The translations under genes and the position numbers were made by a program. DNA of 64,000 nt, taken from CBCXVS01 sp965178525. GTDB taxonomy: Bacteria; Tectomicrobia; Entotheonellia; Entotheonellales; Entotheonellaceae. The stretch is taken from the NCBI GenBank assembly GCA_965178525.1, contig CBCXVS010000005.1, positions 5,023-69,022 of the forward strand. The letters run 5' to 3'. The notes under the pieces were generated by a model, which had not been told where the DNA came from, made no database searches, and saw nothing but the letters and a program-made list of their open reading frames with translations. Positions 1-7,090 of this stretch are shown here, in pieces. How positions within the stretch are numbered: the stretch's first letter is position 1; every line of letters starts with the position of its first letter.

Positions 1-239
1 AGCTCCGGCAGGGAGGTAAACTCGAATTCCACGCGCCCCTTGGCCTGCGCTTCCACTGCTTTGGCCCACGCTTTCCACAAATCAAATTGGAACACGGTGC
101 GGTTAATGCCCATCACCTTCAGGTGAAATGTTTTGTCCTTGGCCGCCGGCGCCGCACCCGGCGTCAGGGTCGCCACGCCAAACACGAATGCGAGGAGTGC
201 AATCATGTGCAGCAGGCTGAGCCGTCGTTTGATCGGCAT
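1..239 (-). CDS. TRAP transporter substrate-binding protein (DctP family), 5' part only
   Basis: The gene runs off the left window edge; 79 codons are visible. It starts at the ATG at 239 with a signal peptide (basic MPIKRR, hydrophobic stretch, then APAAKDK). The mature start FHLKVMGINRTV and the later segment GRVEFEFTSLPEL align with the same regions of the complete DctP protein at 1538-2587 (YKLKMVGISRAV, GQVEIELVSLPEL). DctP proteins are periplasmic solute receptors that feed TRAP importers. I infer a tandem duplication of the receptor gene, with a transposable element now lying between the copies. Family assignment rests on the paralogue, because the conserved C-terminal lobe is outside the window. 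Confidence 0.8.
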   Translation of the reverse strand, partial: MPIKRRLSLLHMIALLAFVFGVATLTPGAAPAAKDKTFHLKVMGINRTVFQFDLWKAWAKAVEAQAKGRVEFEFTSLPE

Positions 240-273
240 GCATCTCTGCTCTTTCTAATGTGCTCACTTGTGC

Positions 274-1463
274 TCAAAACAGGACAAGCTGCACACGCTG
301 AATTCCTGCTTCATTCTGCTGAGTTTCACCCGCTTCCAACATGGGCGGGCCAGCGCTCGGCAGTCCACAGGCGTCAGGATTTCCCTGGAGCCCAGGGTAT
401 CGTTCCAGGTTGCGCGCGGCGTGCTCATCCCGGTCTTCGGTATGACGGCACACAGCACAACGAAACACACGCTCTGACAACGTCAAGGTCTCGTTGATGA
501 CACCACAGATGCGACACCTCCGGCTCGACGGAAACCAGCGATCGGCAACGATCACCTGGGCGCCATAAACATCTGCCTTGTACCCATCTGGCGCCGGAAC
601 ATGCCGAGTCCCATATCCGATATCGCTCGTGACAGACGGCGATTCCGCACCATCCCTTTGACATGAAGGTCTTCAATCACCACCCGGTCAAAGTCGCGAC
701 ACAAGTGCGTCGTCAGCTTGTGCACGGCATCCCGTCTGATGTCCGCCATCCGAGCATGCAATCGGGCAAGCTTGGCCTTGGTCTTGTACCAGTTCGCCGA
801 TCCCTTCACACGCCGCGCCAACTGACGATTGAAACGCCGCAATTTCGCTAAGGCGTGGCGCAATGGCTTCGGGCCTTCGATATACTCACCCGTGCTCAAC
901 GTCGCCAAGTCTTTCACGCCCAGATCGACGCCAACCACGCCCGCTTGGGTTTCGCTTGCCTCCGGCAGCGTCTCGATCTCGACTTGGATGGCTATCGACC
1001 ACCGATCGACCGTACGGCTGACGGTAGCGGAGACGATCTTGCCGCTAAACCGCAAGGCTTCACGCATCTTCACCCACCCGATTTTGGGCAGACGAACGCG
1101 TTTGCCTTGCAGCTCAAACTTATCATTGCTCACATAAAATGAGTCCTGTGCCGTACCTTTCTTCTTGAATCTGGGATACCCGGCTTGCCCTCTGAAGAAT
1201 CGTTGAAAGGCATCGCCAAGCTGGCGAAACACCTGCTGATTGGCATCTTTGGGCGAGTCATAGATCCACGGAAATTGCTCCCCCTTGATCGTGTTGAACT
1301 GGCGTTTCAGCTTGCCCGCCGTCGGCTTCTCACCGGCCTCATACTGCCGTTGCCATACCGCTAAGGACCAATTCCACGTGAATCTCGCACAGCCTGCCGC
1401 TCGTGCAAACTGCTCTCTCTGATGACGGTTTGGATCGAGGGCAATACGGTGAGCGAGAATCAT
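274..1463 (-). pseudogene. tnpB: TnpB (IS200/IS605 OrfB) RNA-guided nuclease, frameshifted
   Basis: The first frame, from ATG 1463 (RBS AGGAGG upstream), gives the TnpB N-terminal part with RuvC-I (GVVGVDLGVKDLA) and RuvC-II (RVVIEDLHVKG). After GMFRRQM it runs out of frame to a stop at 552. The rest continues in another frame down to 274: YKADVYGAQVIVADRWFPSS, a zinc ribbon (CRICG...CAVC) and the RuvC-III segment DRDEHAARNLE. One missing base near 585-590 explains the break. As it stands the protein would lack the zinc ribbon and third catalytic Asp, so nuclease activity is doubtful. No TnpA gene is present. The element lies between two TRAP receptor genes of one operon. The omega/guide RNA would be expected at the 3' end of tnpB (about 245-350), but I cannot define it by eye. 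Confidence 0.9.
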
Positions 1464-1488
1464 CGGAAAAGTGACCTCCTGACCCATC

Positions 1489-1516
1489 AATCAACACGTT
1501 TAAACACTTGTTGATT
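1489..1516. repeat. Palindromic hairpin at the putative left end of the tnpB element
   Basis: AATCAACA (1489-1496) is the exact reverse complement of TGTTGATT (1509-1516), with a 12-base loop. It lies just upstream of tnpB, between the insertion and the TRAP receptor stop codon. IS200/IS605 elements carry subterminal hairpins recognised by the Y1 transposase, so this is probably the left-end hairpin. The exact element boundary is not resolved. Confidence 0.55.
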
Positions 1517-1537
1517 ACCTAGGTATCAACTCCTTTT

Positions 1538-2587
1538 CTAGGAACTCACCTCATACCCCACCAACGGTGCAATAATCTCATTAAACAACTGCGCCGGCCC
1601 CTTGCCATCAACCTTCTGCCCACTCGCCCGTTTGATCCAGTCGGGAATCACTTTCTCGCGCAGAGTCTTTTCCACCGCTTCACGCACTTCCGGCGTAAAC
1701 GGCATCAACTCCATGCCCTTTTCGGCGTTCTTGTCAATGCCTTGCTTATTCCAGACCTCGACCTCCTCAAGGACGCCCTTCTCAATGATTGCAACCGCTT
1801 CCGCCCGCATCATGGTCTGAATGTCCTTCGGGAGTTTCTTCCACACCCGTCTATTGACGGACACCGCCACATGGGGACGCATGGAAATAGGACCCACCAG
1901 ATACTTCGTCACTTCGTACCAGCGCTGGTCATACCCCGGCTTGGTTCCGGTAAACGCCGCATCCAACGTGCCCCGCTCCATCGCCGTATAGACTTCGGCA
2001 AACGCGAGACTCAACGGCTCGCCCCCCAGACCAGCCACCAGCTTCGAGAGGGCGACGCTGTGCACCCGCGTCTTCAAGCCGCGAAAATCATCCAGGGTTT
2101 TAATGGGTTTTTTGCTAAAGATGGCCTGGTCCGGATAGGCCGCCATCGCCAGCAGCTCCGCATTGGCGCGCTGCCGCAGCAACTTGGTTTCGGTGGGCTT
2201 CCAGGCCAGAATGGCTTTTTTAGCCGTTGCCGCGTCGGGGAAGATACCTGGCATCTCCAGAATTTCCATCAGGGGCATCTCCCCGGCCACATAACCACCG
2301 TAGATCTCCGCCACGTCCACCACGCCGGTCTTGATGAGCTTGATCAGTTCCACCCCGCCAAAGCCCAGCTCCGGCAGCGACACCAGCTCAATCTCGACTT
2401 GGCCATTGCTCTTTTCGTTCACGACCTTGGCCCACCTCTCCCAGTACGGCCAGGTATCCACGGCACGACTGATGCCCACCATCTTCAACTTGTATTTGGC
2501 CTCGGCCGCCGCCGTGGCAACGATTCCGAAAAGGAGTATGGATAAAGCGATGATGACGAACCCATATTGGGTGTGATGCTTCGGCAT
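1538..2587 (-). CDS. TRAP transporter substrate-binding protein DctP
   Basis: This is a 349-residue periplasmic binding protein of the DctP/TRAP receptor family, of usual length. It begins with a signal peptide (hydrophobic core FVIIALSILLFGIVATAAA) followed by YKLKMVGISR. The conserved middle includes GVVDVAEIYGGYVAGEMP, the FRGLKTRVHS segment and AEVYTAMERGTLDAAF, typical of this fold. It captures a small, usually organic-acid, ligand for import. The membrane subunits DctQ/DctM are not in the window. It lies 20 bases downstream of the Rieske gene and probably shares a leftward transcript with it and with the amidohydrolase. The actual ligand cannot be read from sequence. Confidence 0.9.
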   Translation of the reverse strand: MPKHHTQYGFVIIALSILLFGIVATAAAEAKYKLKMVGISRAVDTWPYWERWAKVVNEKSNGQVEIELVSLPELGFGGVELIKLIKTGVVDVAEIYGGYVAGEMPLMEILEMPGIFPDAATAKKAILAWKPTETKLLRQRANAELLAMAAYPDQAIFSKKPIKTLDDFRGLKTRVHSVALSKLVAGLGGEPLSLAFAEVYTAMERGTLDAAFTGTKPGYDQRWYEVTKYLVGPISMRPHVAVSVNRRVWKKLPKDIQTMMRAEAVAIIEKGVLEEVEVWNKQGIDKNAEKGMELMPFTPEVREAVEKTLREKVIPDWIKRASGQKVDGKGPAQLFNEIIAPLVGYEVSS

Positions 2588-2607
2588 AACCTACGTCCTC
2601 CCCTGGA

Positions 2608-2928
2608 CTACGCGTTGGGCTCCCGTTTCACATAGACTGTGTCCCCCTCCACCCGGACATCATATGTGGGAACAGCCTCTGACATGGGACCCGTGATCAA
2701 CTTGCTCGTCCGCACGTCGAAACGGGCGAAATGCAGGGGGCACTCCACCTCATAGCCTTCCAAGAGGCCCCTGGACAACGCCATATATTGATGCCCACAG
2801 ACATCCTCCAGGGCATAAAAGGTTCCCGCCACATTGGCTAATAGGACCCGCTCGCCGTCAACCGTGACCCATGTCATCTGGCCTGGGGCCAGCTCGGAAA
2901 CCTGCTTCACCGGGACAAATTCATCCAT
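2608..2928 (-). CDS. Rieske [2Fe-2S] ferredoxin-like protein
   Basis: A 106-residue single-domain Rieske protein. The cluster ligands are visible as CGH near residue 44 and CPLH near residue 63, the standard CxH...CxxH pattern. Small soluble Rieske proteins pass electrons to oxygenases or other redox enzymes. It sits between an amidohydrolase-2 gene (23 bases upstream) and a TRAP receptor gene (20 bases downstream) on the same strand. I infer that it serves a catabolic pathway with those genes. No oxygenase alpha subunit is found nearby, so the partner is unknown. Confidence 0.9.
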   Translation of the reverse strand: MDEFVPVKQVSELAPGQMTWVTVDGERVLLANVAGTFYALEDVCGHQYMALSRGLLEGYEVECPLHFARFDVRTSKLITGPMSEAVPTYDVRVEGDTVYVKREPNA

Positions 2929-2951
2929 GGCGGGGTGCGCTCCCTTTTGGT

Positions 2952-4097
2952 CTAATTCACATCGAACTGAAACATCTTGGCGGCATTCTCCGAGGTCATT
3001 TTGCGCCGGTCGTCTTCTGAGGTATTGGCAAAGAGCCGCCCCAGAAACGCTTCGGACTGCGGCCAGGTCGATTCGGCATGGGGAAAGTCATTGCCCCACA
3101 GCATGTTCTTGACGCCGATGATATCGCGCAGGCGGATGCCGACCTCGTCCTCCATGAACTCCACGAACAAGTTGCGGCGCCAGTAATCGCTGGGCAGCAT
3201 GCCCTCACGGGACCGCCAGCCCTTAGTGACCACGGGCCGCTCACGATAGGTAAAGTCCATTTGGCTGAGCCAATGGGGAATCCAGGACAGCTCGTGCTCC
3301 ACCGATCCCACGCGCAAACCCGGATAGCGGTCGAACACGCCGGAGAAAATCATCGCGGTCAACGAACTCCGCACCCAGTGATCGGTGGTAGATCGGCCCA
3401 CCGGGCTCAGCTCACTCACATCCATGGTAAATTCACAACCCGGAATGCCGCCGCGATTGGTGGCAATATGAAGCAGGATCGGCATATTGAGATCCTGTGC
3501 CGTCCACCACAATTTGTCATAAATGGCATAACTATAGGGCCGCTCGGGCAAGGGATAGACCGGGATGAACACGCCCACCATCCCCAGCCGGGCGCAGCGC
3601 TCCATCTCCTGGCACCCATTGTCAATATCATCGACGTTCACCATGCCGATACCCTTGAGGCGCTGGGGATCGGCACGGCAAAATTCCGCTATCCAGTCGT
3701 TATACACGGCGCAGATGGCGGAGAGCAGTTCACTGTCCGGGATGCGGTACCAAAAGAGCCCTTGACTCGGTTGCAAACACGCGCCCCAGACGCCATCGTC
3801 TTCCAATTCCCGCAACATCGGCTCGGGCTCGTACGCCGCCTGGCGAACATCGTCCCACACGCCGAGGAAATCGATGGCAGAGGGGTCTTCAAAGCGCTGT
3901 CCCGCCTGAATCACCGCCCCCAGGGTGGCGACCTGCGTATCATCGATGAACCAGGCGTCATAGTCTCGGCCCGCCGGTGTTTGCCGCCGCTGCATGCGCG
4001 GCGCGCGGTCACGGTATTTGGGCTCAATGCGGCTGGTATACATGTCGGGCGGTTCGACGATATGGGAGTCTGCCGAGATGATTTTGTATGCTGCCAT
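2952..4097 (-). CDS. Amidohydrolase family 2 (metal-dependent TIM-barrel) enzyme
   Basis: A 381-residue protein. I chose the ATG at 4097 (MAAYKIISADSHIVEPPDMY), preceded by AGG-rich sequence; the longer open frame upstream has no family similarity. The N-terminal DSHIVEP motif, the central HIATN segment and the C-terminal WGNDFPHAEST signature are those of amidohydrolase-2/decarboxylase-like enzymes. These hydrolyse or decarboxylate small aromatic or carbonyl substrates using one divalent metal. It is the first gene of the leftward group with the Rieske protein and the TRAP receptors, suggesting uptake and breakdown of one class of organic acids. The substrate is unknown. Confidence 0.9.
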   Translation of the reverse strand: MAAYKIISADSHIVEPPDMYTSRIEPKYRDRAPRMQRRQTPAGRDYDAWFIDDTQVATLGAVIQAGQRFEDPSAIDFLGVWDDVRQAAYEPEPMLRELEDDGVWGACLQPSQGLFWYRIPDSELLSAICAVYNDWIAEFCRADPQRLKGIGMVNVDDIDNGCQEMERCARLGMVGVFIPVYPLPERPYSYAIYDKLWWTAQDLNMPILLHIATNRGGIPGCEFTMDVSELSPVGRSTTDHWVRSSLTAMIFSGVFDRYPGLRVGSVEHELSWIPHWLSQMDFTYRERPVVTKGWRSREGMLPSDYWRRNLFVEFMEDEVGIRLRDIIGVKNMLWGNDFPHAESTWPQSEAFLGRLFANTSEDDRRKMTSENAAKMFQFDVN

Positions 4098-4454
4098 GAC
4101 CTGCCTTTTCCTTGCACGACATATTGACAGTCGCACGGGCCGTCGTGCAGGCCCGCCACGACTCGGGCGGCACAGTGCGACCTGCCTCGCAGCACGCCGC
4201 GTCAGACGTGTCAGGCGTTGAGGCCACGTCACCATCGGCGTGGCACAGGTCTAAATATCGCACAGAGAGGCCGCGCGGACGGAAGCTCACGCACGGCAAA
4301 GGCGTACATGCTCGCCGTAGCTCTGCGTCACCCCTAGCAAGGCGCACCGTTCGTGTCAACGGCGATTTGGTCGTCCATGTCCTGACGTTCTGCAGCAGAC
4401 AGAGTATACTCACCACGACATACACACCGCGCACGCAGAGAGAAGGAAGCCCAC
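4098..4454. other. Intergenic stretch between divergent amidohydrolase and S9 peptidase fragment
   Basis: About 350 bases with no convincing gene. It lies between two divergent starts, so promoters for the leftward amidohydrolase operon and for the truncated rightward peptidase gene are expected here. I could not pick a convincing -35/-10 pair by eye. The open frame across it has no family resemblance. Confidence 0.4.
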
Positions 4455-4553
4455 ATGAGCCCGCACGACGCGACCTCGCTCATCCCTCGCGCTATCCTGT
4501 TTGGCAATCCGGATAAGAACGGGACAGGGGTCTATCATTGGATTTGTAGGTGA
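4455..4553 (+). pseudogene. N-terminal stub of an S9 (prolyl oligopeptidase) family peptidase
   Basis: An ATG at 4455 preceded by AGAAGGAAG starts a frame containing LIPRAILFGNPDKN. This matches the well-conserved beginning of S9 family dipeptidyl/acyl-aminoacyl peptidases (IPR.VLFGNP.K...), which normally continues ISPDG. Here the match stops after about codon 22, and the frame ends at 4553 in unrelated sequence that I assign to the left end of the IS110 element. No other part of the peptidase is found to the right of the element, so the gene was beheaded and its remainder lost or moved. The identification rests on a short but distinctive motif. Confidence 0.6.
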
Positions 4554-4774
4554 CGACTCGCCCTCCCCTCGGGTAGTATGGTCATAGACGGGGGTGTGGC
4601 TCTTGGGGTCAGTGGCCTGTCTCAACAGGTTCACCACGACTTGAAATGCCGCCCCCGTTGCCTGCATCATCCAAGAGGTCGATCGGGATGGCGCCCATCG
4701 TCGAGATGGTGGCTCTGTAAATAGACGAGACCCAAGGATGAGCATGCCAGCTGGGTCACCTGAAGGCGAGCCCC
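4521..4774 (+). mobile_element. Left non-coding end of the IS110 element (bridge RNA region candidate)
   Basis: About 250 bases separate the point where S9 peptidase similarity ends from the transposase start. They hold no gene. IS110-group elements are known to encode their bridge RNA in the non-coding left end upstream of the recombinase, and the length fits. The boundary at 4521 is inferred only from the loss of peptidase similarity; no structure was predicted. Confidence 0.45.
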
Positions 4775-6049
4775 ATGTTCGAGACGGTCCCCCTTGAAGT
4801 CCGAGTCAGTGTCGATATTGGCAGTCATCAGCACCGCGTGGCGATTGGCCTGTCTCCTGGTGAGGTGCTCGAAGAGTTTGATATCGTGCACCAAGCCGAG
4901 GGCTTTGAGCACTTCTTTGCCTGCATTGCGACCTACGAACAGCAGTATGCGTGCCCGGTGGCGGTGGCCATGGAAGGGTTCAATGGGTATGCGCGGCCGT
5001 TGGATACGATGATTCGCGCCCACGACTATCGCCTCTACAACATGAACAACCTGAACCTCGCCCGGTTCAAGGAGATATTCCCCGGGGCGGCCAAAACCGA
5101 TGCCCTCGATGCGCGTCAGGGTCTTGAGCTCTTTCAGCTTCGCGATCACCTGCCGTTAGCCAAGGATGTGCTCCAGGAAGTGGCGGCTACGCCTCAGGCA
5201 AATGACATCCTCAAGCGGCTGACCCGCCGTCGCCGTCGCTTGGTGCGCGAGAAGGGGCGGGTGCTCAGCACCCTGCAATCGGACTTGCAAGCGGTGTGTC
5301 CGGGGTTGCTGGAGATCACCAATGATGCGGGCAATCTCTGGTTTCTTCGCTTCTTAAGCAGTCGGGACGACCTGCGGCAACTGGCGCGTCTTCGTCGCGC
5401 AAGCCTGTGGAAAATCCGAGGTGTGGGGGCGACGTATGCCAGCGCGATTCAAGCCTGGCAGAACCAGGCCGGGTTTAGTGATGAGGTGGTTTGGGTGGGG
5501 GAGATGATCCAAGCCGATGCCGCTCGGATTCTGGAGTTACTCGATCCGATCAAGGCCTTGGAGGCGAAGATCGATGCAGTGGCCCAAGAGTCGTCAGTGG
5601 CGAGTATCCTGGACTCGATTCCGGGCTTTGGTCGGGTGTGCAGTGCCGAACTGGCGGGGGAAATCGGCACCATCGAGCGCTTCGGAAGTGATGCGAGTCT
5701 GGGTTTGTATCTGGGCATGTCCAACCTGGACAAGAGCTCGGGCAAGTTTCAGGGCTCGAAAGCACCCAAGCACGTCCATACGCGTGCCAAGGCGGCGATG
5801 AGGATCGCGGTGGACCACCATCGCAAAGGTGTAGCGGAATCCCAGCGCTATGACGACAAAAAGCGTTCGGAAGGCAAAACGCACAATCAGGCCATCCGAG
5901 CACTAGGTCGTCACTTGTGCCGTGTGATCTACAAATTACTCAAGGAGGAGCGCAACTACGAAATTCGTGATGAGGTCATTTTTTCCTTGAAAATTCCAGC
6001 GGGATGTTCAAGTCTTGCTATTTACTATTTATGGGGCTGGGAAAGCTAA
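4775..6049 (+). CDS. IS110 family transposase (DEDD serine recombinase-like)
   Basis: A 424-residue transposase. The N-terminal DEDD domain shows VSVDIGSHQHRVAI (first Asp, residue 14), VAMEGFNGYARPLD (Glu) and KTDALDARQ (Asp pair). The C-terminal Transposase_20 domain shows SIPGFGRVCSAELAGEIG and LGLYLGMSN..SGKFQGSK, which carries the essential Ser in this family. It catalyses bridge-RNA-directed recombination. The frame looks intact. The last 14 or so residues (SLAIYYLWGWES region) are encoded by a palindromic sequence at 6008-6110 and probably do not belong to the ancestral protein. The element separates an S9 peptidase stub on its left from the cyanobactin-like locus on its right. Confidence 0.92.
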   Translation: MFETVPLEVRVSVDIGSHQHRVAIGLSPGEVLEEFDIVHQAEGFEHFFACIATYEQQYACPVAVAMEGFNGYARPLDTMIRAHDYRLYNMNNLNLARFKEIFPGAAKTDALDARQGLELFQLRDHLPLAKDVLQEVAATPQANDILKRLTRRRRRLVREKGRVLSTLQSDLQAVCPGLLEITNDAGNLWFLRFLSSRDDLRQLARLRRASLWKIRGVGATYASAIQAWQNQAGFSDEVVWVGEMIQADAARILELLDPIKALEAKIDAVAQESSVASILDSIPGFGRVCSAELAGEIGTIERFGSDASLGLYLGMSNLDKSSGKFQGSKAPKHVHTRAKAAMRIAVDHHRKGVAESQRYDDKKRSEGKTHNQAIRALGRHLCRVIYKLLKEERNYEIRDEVIFSLKIPAGCSSLAIYYLWGWES

Positions 6050-6110
6050 TGCGAAGTGGGTGTGCCAGAACTTGAGGGCAGTTCATTTTAATGTCAATAG
6101 CAAGACTTGA
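6008..6110. repeat. 103-bp palindrome-ended element (MITE/REP-like) at the transposase 3' end
   Basis: TCAAGTCTTGCTATT (6008-6022) is the exact 15-base reverse complement of AATAGCAAGACTTGA (6096-6110). The element overlaps the last codons of the IS110 transposase and supplies its stop codon. A short sequence with perfect terminal inverted repeats and no gene fits a miniature element or REP-type repeat; a degraded REP-associated transposase lies 0.5 kb away. Copy number elsewhere in the genome is unknown. Confidence 0.6.
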
Positions 6111-6137
6111 CCCCTTTTCCTGAAGCGAAAAAAGGTG

Positions 6138-6166
6138 TTGACACGGAGCGGCATGGCGGATATCAT
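6138..6166 (+). promoter_or_regulatory. Sigma70-type promoter of the cyanobactin-like precursor gene
   Basis: TTGACA (6138-6143) and TATCAT (6161-6166) are separated by exactly 17 bases. This is a full consensus -35 and a one-mismatch -10. Transcription would start near 6173, leaving a leader of about 80 bases before the strong RBS GAGGAGG at 6242-6248. It may drive the precursor gene and perhaps the protease genes behind it. Confidence 0.65.
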
Positions 6167-6256
6167 GGCGCCTCATTAAGGGTCCTAGAAAATTGCGGCA
6201 CGTAGTCTGTCCAGGACACAGGAATGTCAGGCACCTGTTCTGAGGAGGTGGTCATG

Positions 6257-6439
6257 ATGGAAAAGACGCAACTCCAACTCGATATGCTTGTTCCCGAGCA
6301 AGTGGCGCCAGTTACGCGTAAGGCACTTTCCCAAGAGACAGCTCCCGCCATCAGCGCCCTTGCACAGGGAGGGGTTTCGCCCCATTATACCCTAGCGCAA
6401 CTTACCTGTATTCCTTTTGCAGGTGATGATGCCGAGTAG
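6257..6439 (+). CDS. Cyanobactin-like RiPP precursor peptide
   Basis: A 60-residue peptide. The AGGAGG at 6243-6248 fits the ATG at 6257 (or the adjacent ATG at 6254). Its C-terminus ends TCIPFAGDDAE. FAGDDAE is the follower (C-terminal recognition sequence) of the anacyclamide/prenylagaramide class of cyanobactin precursors, where the macrocyclase cuts before it. The leader holds EQVAPVTR, resembling the QQxAPVQR segment of those leaders. Before the core is GGVSPH, positioned like the N-protease site (GVEPS/GLEAS type). The likely core is YTLAQLTCIP, ending in Pro as the macrocyclase prefers. The heterocyclase-binding motif LAELSEEAL is absent, in keeping with no PatD gene nearby. Two PatA/PatG-family subtilases follow at 7091 and 9045. 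The core boundaries are inferred. Confidence 0.82.
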   Translation: MEKTQLQLDMLVPEQVAPVTRKALSQETAPAISALAQGGVSPHYTLAQLTCIPFAGDDAE

Positions 6440-6578
6440 CCTGCCCATCTTAGCAGTTCCCCTCATCTGTATCAAATTCCCGTTCCCGTCGTTTGTGGCG
6501 AGCGATGGCCCACAATAAAACGCGCCACCACCTCCATCGCGGGCCAGGTATCCGATACCTGGCGCCCCTCGGGGGTGG

Positions 6579-6986
6579 CTAGCCGGGCGTTAGCGCTCCG
6601 GTCAGAGTTGACACAGGTCTTTGGCGGAGCGCCCTCATCCCAGCCAGAAGTCGGCTGCCCCAGCACGCGCGCGGCGGGGTTTTGGCCTTCGATTGGTAGC
6701 GTTGACAGAAACGCCGGTAGGCGGCGGCACATGCCGCTGAGCTCTTCCCCAGGTGCAAAAACGCTGGATGCCCCTGTGTCAGGTCATCATCGGTCAAGCG
6801 ATTGTAGCTTCCATAGTTGCTAAAAAGGGCATAGAGCTTGAAGGCATATTGATCCAGAGCCGGCTTCAGGGCATAGAGGAAGACCTCACGGCAGGCATGG
6901 TGTGAGAGTCAAAACGCGCGGTTGTGACAACGGGGGGTGACGTCATGGGCATAGCCCGGTTGGAATGTGCGTGGTCGTCGTGGCAT
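6579..6986 (-). pseudogene. REP-associated tyrosine transposase (IS200-like/RAYT) remnant
   Basis: Read from ATG 6986, the sequence begins MPRRPRTFQPGYAHDVTPRC, the usual RAYT start. It has an in-frame TGA, then continues ACREVFLYALKPALDQYAFKLYAL. It then jumps directly to the family's C-terminal section FSNYGSYNRLTDDDLTQ, followed by HPAFLHLGKS and WGSRLLAGMRAL. The middle of the protein, including the HUH motif and catalytic Tyr region (about 100 residues), is deleted. It is therefore a dead gene. It sits between the precursor peptide gene and the PatG-like gene on the opposite strand. No other gene is visible in 6440-7090. Confidence 0.8.
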
Positions 6987-7090
6987 CTTCGTTTCCTCTG
7001 AGGTGTGAGTTCGTGATCTTGCATTCGCCCGTATGATCATCCATACTGAGCGCCTTAAGCACAAGAAACGATGGAGGCTAAGCAGTCGGC

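Noticed and set aside
1742..2545. Long plus-strand frame (267 residues) opposite the TRAP receptor
   Set aside because: His/Arg/Gly-rich antisense shadow of a clear gene on the minus strand.
3078..4127. 349-residue plus-strand frame opposite the amidohydrolase
   Set aside because: Antisense shadow; the minus-strand frame carries all amidohydrolase motifs.
4112..4516. 134-residue frame across the intergenic region left of the IS110 element
   Set aside because: The S9 peptidase stub with a good RBS uses another frame across its end, and the long frame has no protein-like character.
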